Both the position numbers and the translations under genes were made by a program. This document shows, piece by piece, positions 53,751 to 62,195 of a stretch of DNA of 64,000 nucleotides. Each line of letters begins with the position of its first letter. Positions within the stretch are counted from its first letter, which is position 1. The notes under the pieces are model-generated. The model did no database searches. It worked only from the letters and a program-made list of their open reading frames with translations, and was not told the origin of the DNA. The stretch covers positions 434,001-498,000 of the forward strand of contig JBJLGL010000001.1 of assembly GCA_045564915.1 (NCBI GenBank), in the 5' to 3' direction. The DNA is from JAQWRV01 sp045564915. Its GTDB lineage: Bacteria; Pseudomonadota; Alphaproteobacteria; Rhodospirillales; Rhodospirillaceae.

Positions 53751-55175
53751 CTATGCTACAAGTTGTGCGGCACCGCGCCCGGCGAGCCTACCGAGCGTCA
53801 TAGCCATGCATATCCCTGCCGCTGGCATGTAGCCAGAGCAAGTAGGGCCCGTCATACCCCGCGCTACGCCACCGCCAGCAAATAGGTTAGGTAGAAGTCC
53901 ACCCCCTGCGCGTTTGACATTTGCATTATCATTGACAGTCAAACCACCCTGAGTGTGATAAATCGCTCCGGTGACTTGAACTCCATAATAAGGTGGTTGC
54001 AATGACCTTGTACCAGAGAAATCACGCCCCCACTTATCTCTTGATTTTCCAGCCTTAGCTTCTTCAACATCCCTAAGCACCGTTTCAACGGCTTCAACAG
54101 GCAGTCCAAGTGCGTCACATAACGCTATGGCAGTTGATCCACTCTTAACGGCACCAACCTCTAGTGCCTGTCGCGTTTCATGCAGATGCTTGTAGCGACT
54201 GTGCAACTCTTCATCATAGATCATGTAAGCTAGACTATCAGGTTGCTGCATGACCTTAACACCCTGTCCAGAGACATCAGCAACTTCATCTGAGAACCGA
54301 AACCCTTCCCGATTCACCATGACACCACCATCAATGACATAGTTATAATTAAATAATAGTTCTTGTGGATGGGCGAGCGCGCCGTAGCCTTGAAACGCGC
54401 TCATATCTAATGTTTCAGCGCCCAGTTCTATTCCCCAGCGAATACCATCGCCGCGGCTGTTTTCCCATGTGAATACGTGGGCACCGGCCATCTCTGGGAT
54501 GAATTCAGCAATCATATCAGAATTGTTGGCAAAGCCGCAGGTCGCCAGAATCAAGGAATGGCAACCAACATCTTCCGTCGTGCCGTCAGGACGGGTAACC
54601 CTAACACCATGGACTCGCGAATCAGAATCGGCGAATAGATCAATGACGCGAGCATCAGTCAGAAGGTCTGCGCCAGCACTTTCGACTGCCTGCAGAAGAC
54701 GGCCCATCAAATCCGAGCCGGTCTTCTCTGGCGGTGCATGAAGACGTTGAATGGAGTGCCCAAGGCCTTTCCAAGATTTATCTACTTCGAATGGTATTCC
54801 TTTATCTAAATCAAGCCAGTCAATAGTTGGACCGGCTTCGCGGGTGACTAACCGCACTAGGTTAGGGTCTGTTCTTCCATTCACCTTAGCCATTACGTCG
54901 TCAAAGAACTGCTCTGGGCAATCCACAATACCGGCACGTTTCTGGGCCTGAGTCCCGGCAGCACACATAGTCCCTTGCGACATGGATGTGGTGCCCATAG
55001 GTGTGGAATCCTGCTCAAGAATCAGAACTTCCGCCCCCGCGTCCCGGGCTGATAGTGCAGCAGTAAGGCCACAAGCGCCGCCACCAATGACCACTACGGG
55101 AACAGTTATAGTAAAGTCCTCTGGGGGAACCGGTAGTATTGGCATTCCGACCTCCATAAAATTAACCGCGATCAT
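53751..55175 (-). CDS. FAD-dependent oxidoreductase, fumarate reductase/KstD-like flavoprotein
   Basis: This is a 474-residue flavoprotein of the succinate dehydrogenase / fumarate reductase / 3-ketosteroid dehydrogenase group. The FAD-binding GGGACGLTAALSARDAGAEVLILEQ is near the N-terminus, then TSMSQGTMCAAGT. The C-terminal FAD segment is LFAGGGVARGMTGPTCSGYMPAAGICMAMTLG. No heme or FMN domain is fused. Likely chemistry is alpha,beta-dehydrogenation or reduction of a cyclic or dicarboxylic substrate. The first ATG (55175) has AAGG 5 bases upstream. A later ATG at 55145 also has GGAGG. It is divergent from the VOC gene. Confidence 0.82.
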   Translation of the reverse strand: MIAVNFMEVGMPILPVPPEDFTITVPVVVIGGGACGLTAALSARDAGAEVLILEQDSTPMGTTSMSQGTMCAAGTQAQKRAGIVDCPEQFFDDVMAKVNGRTDPNLVRLVTREAGPTIDWLDLDKGIPFEVDKSWKGLGHSIQRLHAPPEKTGSDLMGRLLQAVESAGADLLTDARVIDLFADSDSRVHGVRVTRPDGTTEDVGCHSLILATCGFANNSDMIAEFIPEMAGAHVFTWENSRGDGIRWGIELGAETLDMSAFQGYGALAHPQELLFNYNYVIDGGVMVNREGFRFSDEVADVSGQGVKVMQQPDSLAYMIYDEELHSRYKHLHETRQALEVGAVKSGSTAIALCDALGLPVEAVETVLRDVEEAKAGKSRDKWGRDFSGTRSLQPPYYGVQVTGAIYHTQGGLTVNDNANVKRAGGGLLPNLFAGGGVARGMTGPTCSGYMPAAGICMAMTLGRLAGRGAAQLVA

Positions 55176-55272
55176 AGAGAGACCTTTCTACACCACAAGA
55201 AAAACTCACCCTTGGGTCTAGTCCTAACTCTAAGTAAACTCATTTCTAACTCTATCAATCGAGAAAGCATCT

Positions 55273-56178
55273 ATGACAAAGCATATTCAGACTTTGGGTT
55301 GGGTAGTCCGCCGCACAAAAGATCCCATGCCACCTGGTATATTTTATAGAGACATCCTAGGCCTTCCTGAGTTACGCCGGCGTGACAATGATCGCGCTCG
55401 CAACATTATGCTCTGGGCTGGACATTTTTCCGCCCTTGAAACTATCTGGCTAGGCAAGCCCCACCCGCCTGTATCTAGAATCGAGGACGCAGAGGTGATT
55501 CCCATTTTCAGAGTGCGAAACCTTGGCGCGGTCCGGGCGCGCCTAGAACGATTCAAAGTAAATTTTATTCCTCCTTCTGACCCAAACGATGAAACACTTT
55601 ATTTTACTGATCCAGATGGCTTTGTTTCAGGTATCCGCGAACCAGAAGCGGGCTCAGATCTAACCCCCGATATCGAAGCTAATCGAATCTGGAGAGAAGG
55701 CATCATTTCCTTGCCCGACACCCCTAACATGCCTTCGGATATACAAGATATAGGTTGGCTTCGCATTCATGTACAAGATCCTCACGCGTTGGCGCCCTTC
55801 TATAGTGGGGTCGTTGGTTTAGACCTTTTGGAAGATAATAATTCCTGTGGAGTGAGTTTGCATATTGGCGAAACAACCTCTTTAGAACTTTGCCCAGGCG
55901 GATCCCGGCGTTCGACTCCTAAAGATCGCAAAGACTTACCAGATGTATGGATTCTCCGTGGTTATGACTTTAAGGTTTTCACCGAGAATATGGCGGAGGC
56001 AAATGTTCCATTAGTGAATGAGCTAATACTCGGTGCTGGTTCACTGAACTATTATGCCGACCCTGAAGGTCATGTATTTGGCTTTCAGGAACGGAGAGCC
56101 TATGACCCGGAGGATCCCTTGACCCATCGCATTGAAGATCGGGTGGCACGGGCTGCTTGGAATGAATCTCAGGACTAG
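55273..56178 (+). CDS. Two-domain VOC (glyoxalase/extradiol-type) protein
   Basis: This is a 301-residue cytoplasmic protein with two VOC modules. The first spans about residues 4-120 (QTLGWVVRRTKDPMPPGIFYRDILGLPELRRRD ... LYFTDPDGFVSGIREPE). The second spans about 155-275 (DIGWLRIHVQDPHALAPFYSGVVGLDLLE ... NYYADPEGHVFGFQER). Each module has the late-strand DPxG metal-site region. A two-domain layout is typical of extradiol dioxygenases and some glyoxalases. The stop overlaps that of the convergent AbrB gene within one CTAG. It is divergent from the FAD enzyme, which suggests they serve the same catabolic route. Confidence 0.82.
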   Translation: MTKHIQTLGWVVRRTKDPMPPGIFYRDILGLPELRRRDNDRARNIMLWAGHFSALETIWLGKPHPPVSRIEDAEVIPIFRVRNLGAVRARLERFKVNFIPPSDPNDETLYFTDPDGFVSGIREPEAGSDLTPDIEANRIWREGIISLPDTPNMPSDIQDIGWLRIHVQDPHALAPFYSGVVGLDLLEDNNSCGVSLHIGETTSLELCPGGSRRSTPKDRKDLPDVWILRGYDFKVFTENMAEANVPLVNELILGAGSLNYYADPEGHVFGFQERRAYDPEDPLTHRIEDRVARAAWNESQD

Positions 56179-57281
56179 TCTATTTTGTGAGTTGAAAGTA
56201 TCCACTTCGCTGCAAAAGGTGCTGCAGTAATTAAAACAACAATCCGAGCAAGATGGTGTATGGCAACCGTCGCAGGGTCTATATCGAAAGCAATAGCTAT
56301 CAGACACATTTCAGCTACTCCTCCAGGGGTAAAGGATAGCAGGGCCGTTAAGTATTCCATGCCTGTTAGTTGACTGACCAGTGCTGCAAACATTGCTGAT
56401 AAGGAAATGATCAATGCTGTAGCTACTATAGAATGCCGGCTAACTTGAAAAAACAGAGCTGGAGTTGCGGTGGAGAAACGCGACCCAATGGCGGACCCTA
56501 GGACCCACAAGCACACATAGAGAAATATATCTGGCGGTCGCCAATGTACGATGCCTCCCAAATAAAGTGCGGTGGATACAAGCATAGCACCAGTCATTGC
56601 CGAAGCAGGCAGTTTGAGAATGTGCCCCAAACCGAAGCCCACGAGTGCTGCAATCGCTAATAGTAAAGCATCATGCCAGAGAAAAATCCCGGCAGCGGTA
56701 ACTATGGACGGTGACAGAGCGCTCGTCGATGTCAAAGCGACAACTACAAGTGGCATCAGCAAAACTACGATAACAACCCGCAAACCTTGAGCCAGCGCGA
56801 CCATCCTCTCGTCAGCACCTGATTCTCCTCCTATCATTACCATAGCAGTCAAAGTGCCTGGTGCGCCGGAGAACATCGCTGTGGAGCGGTCAAACCTGGC
56901 AAAATGACAATAGTACCATCCTGCCACAATGGTAATCAGTGGGATAAACAATAGCATTAGTGCCAAGCTTTGAATCCATTCGCCTAGGCGCCCGACTAGT
57001 TCGGGCGAGAATGAACCACCAAGAAAAACACCTATTAGGCACAAGGTCGCGACTCGGATGCCATGAGGTATAAGTACCTGTGCACCGCTAACTGATGCAA
57101 CAATATTTATGATCATAGGGCCCAGCATCCATGCCAAGGGTACAGCTAGATAGGAAAACACCGCACCACCGACAGCCCCAACGCTGAGTGACATGATTAT
57201 AGGTTTAAGCCCTGCCAGCATAAGTCGCTCGTGGCTTTTATTAGTTTTGGGTGGACTAGGATAATTAGTTGACACACTCAA
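56175..57281 (-). CDS. AbrB-duplication (Gneg_AbrB_dup) inner-membrane protein
   Basis: This is a 10- to 12-helix membrane protein of up to 368 residues. It has the duplicated helical pattern named AbrB duplication: SVGAVGGAVFSYLAVPLAWMLGPM in the first half, and LVGFGLGHILKLPASAMTGAMLVS in the second. The conserved ATAMFSGAPGTLTAMVMIG-like stretch is present. The family is sometimes mislabelled as ammonia monooxygenase or regulator. It is more likely a transporter, and its substrate is not known. Start uncertain: TTG 57281 opens the frame, while ATG 57221 (MLAGLKPIIM) fits family alignments better. Confidence 0.78.
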   Translation of the reverse strand: MSVSTNYPSPPKTNKSHERLMLAGLKPIIMSLSVGAVGGAVFSYLAVPLAWMLGPMIINIVASVSGAQVLIPHGIRVATLCLIGVFLGGSFSPELVGRLGEWIQSLALMLLFIPLITIVAGWYYCHFARFDRSTAMFSGAPGTLTAMVMIGGESGADERMVALAQGLRVVIVVLLMPLVVVALTSTSALSPSIVTAAGIFLWHDALLLAIAALVGFGLGHILKLPASAMTGAMLVSTALYLGGIVHWRPPDIFLYVCLWVLGSAIGSRFSTATPALFFQVSRHSIVATALIISLSAMFAALVSQLTGMEYLTALLSFTPGGVAEMCLIAIAFDIDPATVAIHHLARIVVLITAAPFAAKWILSTHKID

Positions 57282-57467
57282 GAACTCGTCTTGGCACCTT
57301 TTTCTGGTACCGAAGCACCCGAAAAAAGAGGGTCGTTTTTATTGCTGGGGCCAGCCACAGTAACCTAATAAACATCAGCAGTAACACTAGTCAGTTTATC
57401 CCTATCAGGGATCGGGAAGCGACAATCAGCAGCTTGAAGCATCTCAAGTCAAAACACTGACGGTAAT

Positions 57468-57926
57468 CTAGGCAGCCTGCGCCTCTGATTGCGTTAACAG
57501 CACATACATGCCGTCGGTATTGGATGCACCTCGGAGTTTTTCGCATGTCGCCGTATCTCTGAGTAGTCGAGAAACCCGGGCCAATGCCTTAAGATGGTCA
57601 GCACCCGATTGCGCAGGCGCCAACAGAAGGAAAATGAGATCAACTGGCAGATCATCAATAGACTCAAAATCGACTGGCTTCTCAAGCCGGGCAAACACAC
57701 CGTGCAGCGAACCCAAGTCAGTTATCTTACCATGAGGGATCGCAATTCCTTTGCCAACACCAGTAGTACCTAGACGCTCTCGCTCCAACAATGTGTCAAA
57801 AATCTTGCGATCACTAACCTCTGTGATAAGGGCAGCTTGCTTAGACAATTCTTGTAAAACATGTTTCTTACTAGATGCCTTAAGGCTGACAACCGCATCG
57901 GGCTCTAGCAAATCACTAATTTCCAT
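57468..57926 (-). CDS. ptsN: PTS IIA-like nitrogen regulatory protein
   Basis: This is the EIIA-Ntr protein, which receives phosphate from NPr of the nitrogen PTS and affects potassium and nitrogen control. The phospho-accepting histidine is in GKGIAIPHGKI, and LLERERLGTTGVGKGIAIPHG is the family signature. Length is 152 residues. It lies downstream of rpoN on the same strand, separated by about 300 gene-free bases. In many relatives the hpf/raiA gene fills that gap but is absent here. Confidence 0.95.
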   Translation of the reverse strand: MEISDLLEPDAVVSLKASSKKHVLQELSKQAALITEVSDRKIFDTLLERERLGTTGVGKGIAIPHGKITDLGSLHGVFARLEKPVDFESIDDLPVDLIFLLLAPAQSGADHLKALARVSRLLRDTATCEKLRGASNTDGMYVLLTQSEAQAA

Positions 57927-58228
57927 ACTTACCTTCTACCCCGCTGACATCACAGCCTTTTCAAGTTTTAGTCTACAGCTCTAAACGACTAAAGAAGCAT
58001 TCGAACATTAAACTGTGTGACGTCAATTGACGGGAAGTCCCCCAAATCATTATTTCTTAGCTAGACGAAACGAAAGCGTTATTAGAAATTACCTTAAACG
58101 CGAATAGTGCATCTCATAACAATCAGCGCAACTTTTTCGGATGTGTGAATTACCACAACCAGAGCCCTGAATGTTCGAGGCGGCGAACCATATGCAGGTC
58201 GATTTACTGAGTCAAGAAATCGAAGATG
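57927..58228. other. Gene-free 300-base spacer between rpoN and ptsN
   Basis: No coding region on either strand is supported. In many Proteobacteria an hpf (raiA) gene of about 190 codons sits here, but I can find neither an open frame nor a recognisable remnant. It probably contains the ptsN promoter. I see no strong hairpin. Confidence 0.6.
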
Positions 58229-59734
58229 CTAAGTTTTTGAGACATTACGGTTCTTTTCTCTCCGCCTTTGCACAGAAGATGTAATCTTCAATGAATCCCG
58301 ATACTTAGCGACTGTTCGACGCGCGACCGATATTCCCTCTCCGCGCAGAATCAGAACTAGTCGATCATCCGAAAGTACGTCATCAGGCGATTCTGCACCA
58401 ATCAATTGCTTAATCCGGTATCGCACCGCTTTAACTGAAGTTGCTTCTCCACCGACACCATCAGTCAAGGCCTGGCTAAAGAAGTATTTTAGCTCATAGA
58501 TACCTCTAGGGGTCGCAATGAATTTGTTCGCAGTGACTCGGCTAACAGTACTTTCATGCATGTCAATTTCTTCTGCGATATCACGTAGTACCAGTGGTTT
58601 CAATTCGGCAAGTCCCTTTCGAAAGAAAGCATCCTGCTTAGAAACGAGAGACGTAGCTACCTTAAGAATCGTCGTTGCACGCTGTTCAAGAGCACGGACA
58701 AGCCACGTTGCTGACTGAAATTGTTCTGCAACAAACTTTTTTTCTGTACTAGAGTCTGCAGCCCTATTTAGTTCTGAGTAATATTGATTATTGATGAGCA
58801 CTCTCGGCATGGTTTCGGTGTTCAACTCCACGCGCCAGCCTCCTGATCCAGAAGCCGCCATTATGACATCAGGGATCACCGCCTGGCTGACTCCACTATC
58901 AAACTTTAAAGCTGGTTTGGGATCAAGCATTCTGACTTCAGAAATCATTTCTTCTAGATCGTCTTTGTCAACGCTGCATCTTGACATTAACTCTTCGTAA
59001 TCATGCTTTGCGAGGAGATCGAGATTATTAATTAGTGTTGCCATGGCAGGATCATGGCGATTCAGATCCCTTAACTGTAGTACCAAACATTCTTTCAGAT
59101 CTCTGGCAAAGATGCCGGGAGGATCGAAAGTTTGAAGGGTTTCCAGCACACCTTCAACCGCGTCAAGTGGTGCCCCAAGTTGATGAGCCAGGTCCTCAAG
59201 TTTACCAACGAGATATCCGTTGTCATCAATGCTATCTATTAAGGCCGTTCCAATAAATCGTTTAGCCGGGTCCTTAAGAGAGAGGCTCAACTGACTCTCA
59301 AGATATGTTCTGAGGTCTTCTTTTCTAGGAACGCCTTCAATATCGGGGAAGGAATCATCTCCGCCCATACCTGACAAAGTCAAAATAGGGCTGGTGTCTG
59401 CATAATCAGGAGCGTCTGCCGTTACGTCAAATGCCGCATCGTTTTGAGTAAAGCCATCATCGATATCAAGAGGTGCGTTAGATTGATTATCAACGGTATC
59501 AATAAGAGTTGTACCCGCTTCGCTGCGGTCGTCATCGTTGCCCATAGCCTCGCTCAAGGCGCTAGCCTTAATTGAATCATCTCGCTCAAGAAGTGGGTTT
59601 GACTCTAGTTCATGCTCAACATAGTCAACTAAATCAGTAGCTGAGAGCTGCAGCAATCGTATTGCTTGCTGCAGCTGAGGCGTCATTGCCAGGCCTTGGG
59701 TAGGTCGGAGATCTAAACGTGGGCCAAGCGCCAT
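58229..59734 (-). CDS. rpoN: RNA polymerase sigma-54 factor
   Basis: RpoN directs transcription from -24/-12 promoters with bacterial enhancer-binding proteins. Region I is glutamine and leucine rich (GLAMTPQLQQAIRLLQLSATDL). Region II is acidic with many D. The core-binding and HTH domains follow (MHESTVSRVTANKFIATPRGIYELKYFFSQ). The RpoN box ARRTVAKYRDSL is near the C-terminus. Length is 501 residues. It lies 20 bases downstream of lptB, the standard alphaproteobacterial order lptC-lptA-lptB-rpoN. Confidence 0.97.
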   Translation of the reverse strand: MALGPRLDLRPTQGLAMTPQLQQAIRLLQLSATDLVDYVEHELESNPLLERDDSIKASALSEAMGNDDDRSEAGTTLIDTVDNQSNAPLDIDDGFTQNDAAFDVTADAPDYADTSPILTLSGMGGDDSFPDIEGVPRKEDLRTYLESQLSLSLKDPAKRFIGTALIDSIDDNGYLVGKLEDLAHQLGAPLDAVEGVLETLQTFDPPGIFARDLKECLVLQLRDLNRHDPAMATLINNLDLLAKHDYEELMSRCSVDKDDLEEMISEVRMLDPKPALKFDSGVSQAVIPDVIMAASGSGGWRVELNTETMPRVLINNQYYSELNRAADSSTEKKFVAEQFQSATWLVRALEQRATTILKVATSLVSKQDAFFRKGLAELKPLVLRDIAEEIDMHESTVSRVTANKFIATPRGIYELKYFFSQALTDGVGGEATSVKAVRYRIKQLIGAESPDDVLSDDRLVLILRGEGISVARRTVAKYRDSLKITSSVQRRREKNRNVSKT

Positions 59735-59754
59735 GTCTTTTTTTGCCAGTCATA

Positions 59755-60546
59755 CTAAAGACTGAACCGTTCCCCCAAATAAACGCGCCGCACACCTTCA
59801 TGGGCAACAATTTCCGAGGGTGGCCCCTCCATCAAAACTGTACCTTCATGAAGGATGTACGCCCGGTCGATTATATCCAATGTCTCGCGCACGTTATGGT
59901 CTGTGATTAGAACGCCTAACCCTCTATCTTTTAGATGAGAAACAAGATCACGTATATCCGCCACAGCGATAGGATCAATACCGGCCAGCGGTTCATCAAG
60001 CAGCAAGAAACTCGGCCGAGAAGCTAGGGCACGTGCAATCTCAACGCGGCGACGTTCTCCACCTGACAAAGATAATGCCGGGGATTTACGAAGGTGCGTG
60101 ACTTTGAATTCTTCCAAGAGAGACTCCACCAGCTCATCTTGTTTCGCGCGATTAGATTCTATCACCTCGGCAACCGCTCGAATATTTGCTTCAACGCTCA
60201 TACCCCTGAAAATTGATGCCTCTTGGGGCAGATACCCGATACCGAGACGGGCTCTGCGGTACATGGGCAAAGGAGTAATATTTTCGCCATCGAGGAAAAT
60301 CTCGCCGTCATCGGGGCTAATCAGGCCCGTAACACAATAAAAAGACGTAGTTTTCCCGGCCCCATTCGGGCCCAACAGGCCAACTGCTTCTCCTCGGTGA
60401 ACGGACAAATTCACAGACCGAAGGACCGGCCTACCCTTAAAGGCTTTGCCAAGCCCTTCGACTCGCAAACCTTCATTTTCCCTATTTTCCTGGGCGTCTG
60501 CGTCCATGCCAGCCTGCTCACTACTATTTGCCGTATCCGGAGACAT
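59755..60546 (-). CDS. lptB: LPS export ABC transporter ATP-binding protein
   Basis: LptB drives LPS extraction from the inner membrane together with LptF and LptG. Walker A GLLGPNGAGKTTSFYC, signature LSGGERRRVEIARAL, Walker B FLLLDEPLAGIDP and the DHNVRETL switch are as in the family. At 263 residues it has an N-terminal extension of about 27 residues rich in charged amino acids. The ATG has AGGAAGG 6 bases upstream. In the same window an LptF/LptG pair lies 22 kb away in the sphingolipid locus and could share this ATPase. Confidence 0.96.
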   Translation of the reverse strand: MSPDTANSSEQAGMDADAQENRENEGLRVEGLGKAFKGRPVLRSVNLSVHRGEAVGLLGPNGAGKTTSFYCVTGLISPDDGEIFLDGENITPLPMYRRARLGIGYLPQEASIFRGMSVEANIRAVAEVIESNRAKQDELVESLLEEFKVTHLRKSPALSLSGGERRRVEIARALASRPSFLLLDEPLAGIDPIAVADIRDLVSHLKDRGLGVLITDHNVRETLDIIDRAYILHEGTVLMEGPPSEIVAHEGVRRVYLGERFSL

Positions 60547-60557
60547 ACCTTACCTTC

Positions 60558-60596
60558 CTAACCTCAGCCTTATAGGCAAAGAGGCTTAAAGGTTAG
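60558..60596 (-). promoter_or_regulatory. Hairpin between lptA and lptB
   Basis: CTAACCT (60558-60564) and AGGTTAG (60590-60596) are exact reverse complements, and inner AGCC/GGCT segments pair as well across unmatched bases. The structure starts one base after the lptA stop and ends before the lptB ribosome site. No T-tract follows. It may partly block read-through or stabilise the upstream mRNA. Confidence 0.35.
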
Positions 60597-60597
60597 T

Positions 60598-61464
60598 TTA
60601 CTCTGATTTCGGTGATTCTGTGACCCCTTTTGGATCTGGGAGGATAAGAGCTCGAACGCGGGGTGCTGCGGTGGGGCCTCTGACACCAGCTTCTTGTGAG
60701 GTTGAATGCAAAGTGCTGACTCCCCTGTTTGTGTCTACTACGGCAAATCCACCGCTCAACTGATTCTGGTCGCTGGTAATGCGAACATTTCCATCCAGAG
60801 TAGCTATGCCAGTTTCTAAATTATAGCGGCCCCGATCCCCCAGTATAATGTCTCCTTTTGTCTCTAGTTTGACATTGCCGTGTCCTTCAATATACGACAA
60901 TTCTCCACTGCGGGATTTAGTGGCTGAAGAGTTAGCCCCAGCCTCTTTGAAATGGGCTGTTAATGTGTCCGCAAACAAGGTTTGCTCTCCCCTCGTTGCA
61001 ACAGCTCTGCCTTCGGCGACAGCGACATTCTGTTCTCCCCAGTACTGAATGGTTTCATTGGCTTCTACTACGCCATCTATGGTTTCAAGACGAACAGATT
61101 CACCTTGGATCACTAGGACAGCTTGATCGAAATCGTATGCTGCAGAGGAACCTGTCGCTATTTCTCCATCTGAACGTATCGTAACGTCACCGAAAGCATC
61201 GACACGGTGCACGTCAGTGCCTCCTCCTTCCCCATCCCTATAATAGGCGACCAATTGGTCCGCCAATACTTCAACATCACCTTGCCTTGCCTTGGCTGCT
61301 CCCCTCGCTATAAACCGGCGGTCTTCTTGTTGCCATTCTATTCCTTGGTCTGCAACCACCTCAATTGGACGGTCTGGGTCATCCGAACGAAACGTTAGTG
61401 TCTGCGCGCTCAAGGAACAACCTGACAATACAATCATAGTTGAAAGCAAGATTCTGGATATCAT
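60598..61464 (-). CDS. lptA: LPS transport periplasmic protein LptA (OstA-like), possibly lipidated
   Basis: LptA forms the periplasmic bridge that passes LPS from LptC to LptD. The OstA-like beta-jellyroll is seen from IEVVADQGIEWQQEDRRFIARG through GDRGRYNLETGIATLDGNVRIT. At 288 residues it is longer than E. coli LptA (185). The N-terminus has a hydrophobic segment ending VLSGCSLSAQT, which can be read as a lipobox LSGC (C16) or as a signal-peptidase-I site. Its ATG overlaps the lptC stop by 4 bases. A hairpin separates it from lptB. Confidence 0.92.
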   Translation of the reverse strand: MISRILLSTMIVLSGCSLSAQTLTFRSDDPDRPIEVVADQGIEWQQEDRRFIARGAAKARQGDVEVLADQLVAYYRDGEGGGTDVHRVDAFGDVTIRSDGEIATGSSAAYDFDQAVLVIQGESVRLETIDGVVEANETIQYWGEQNVAVAEGRAVATRGEQTLFADTLTAHFKEAGANSSATKSRSGELSYIEGHGNVKLETKGDIILGDRGRYNLETGIATLDGNVRITSDQNQLSGGFAVVDTNRGVSTLHSTSQEAGVRGPTAAPRVRALILPDPKGVTESPKSE

Positions 61465-62195
61465 GGTGTGTCCGTCGCAACATTGCCCATATTAAGTAAA
61501 AGACGCGCGGGCCCAGTAAAATAAACATTCTTACCTTTATCTGTTAGCTCGAATCCTTTGGAAACAAGTTCGCCGAACGGTCCTTGGCCCCTTACAACGG
61601 TTATGCTTGATGCGCGCCCTTTATCAAGAAGAATTGTGGCAGCTTCAGTGTGCAGTTCATAACCCTGATCTTGAAACAAGTTTACCTTACCCTTCAAGTT
61701 TAGAACTTGGCTATCACGGTTATAGTATCCTTCATCTGCCCCAACTACGAGCCATGTACCATTGTTGAGGCTAATATCTGCACGTGGTGTTAATAAATCA
61801 ATGTAATCTCCACTGCCACTCGCCTCTTTCACAGACTCAGCCGTCACAGAAAACTGCTGGCCCGAGTCATCTGTCCCAAAGTATCGAGCATTAAGCAAAC
61901 TAAGCGAGCCACTTCCAACTTCGCCGGTCAGCACAATATCCTGAGTAAACTCATTAGTTTTTTCACGAAGTTGGGGCAAGAAAAGTACTAATGCTAAAAG
62001 CATACCCGCGACGCTAGGAAGAAGGATCTTCATGGTTGATACAAATCGGCTGTACTTAGCTACTGATGCGCGTATCTCTGCTGTTCGGGGTTGAAACGAA
62101 ACCGGTGCTAGACCTACTGCAGAACCCTGGGGTCCATTAGCAATAGAGGGTTTCGCAGTCTCTTTAGAAATAGAAGTTTCTTTCGCCTGTGTCAT
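61461..62195 (-). CDS. lptC: LPS export protein LptC
   Basis: LptC is a bitopic inner-membrane protein that receives LPS from LptB2FG. A cytoplasmic N-terminus of about 50 residues precedes one transmembrane helix (TMKILLPSVAGMLLALVLFLP). The OstA-like periplasmic domain follows, ending ELTDKGKNVYFTGPARLLLNMG. Length is 244 residues. The alphaproteobacterial form has this longer cytoplasmic leader. The start overlaps kdsD by 4 bases and the end overlaps lptA by 4. Confidence 0.92.
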   Translation of the reverse strand: MTQAKETSISKETAKPSIANGPQGSAVGLAPVSFQPRTAEIRASVAKYSRFVSTMKILLPSVAGMLLALVLFLPQLREKTNEFTQDIVLTGEVGSGSLSLLNARYFGTDDSGQQFSVTAESVKEASGSGDYIDLLTPRADISLNNGTWLVVGADEGYYNRDSQVLNLKGKVNLFQDQGYELHTEAATILLDKGRASSITVVRGQGPFGELVSKGFELTDKGKNVYFTGPARLLLNMGNVATDTP

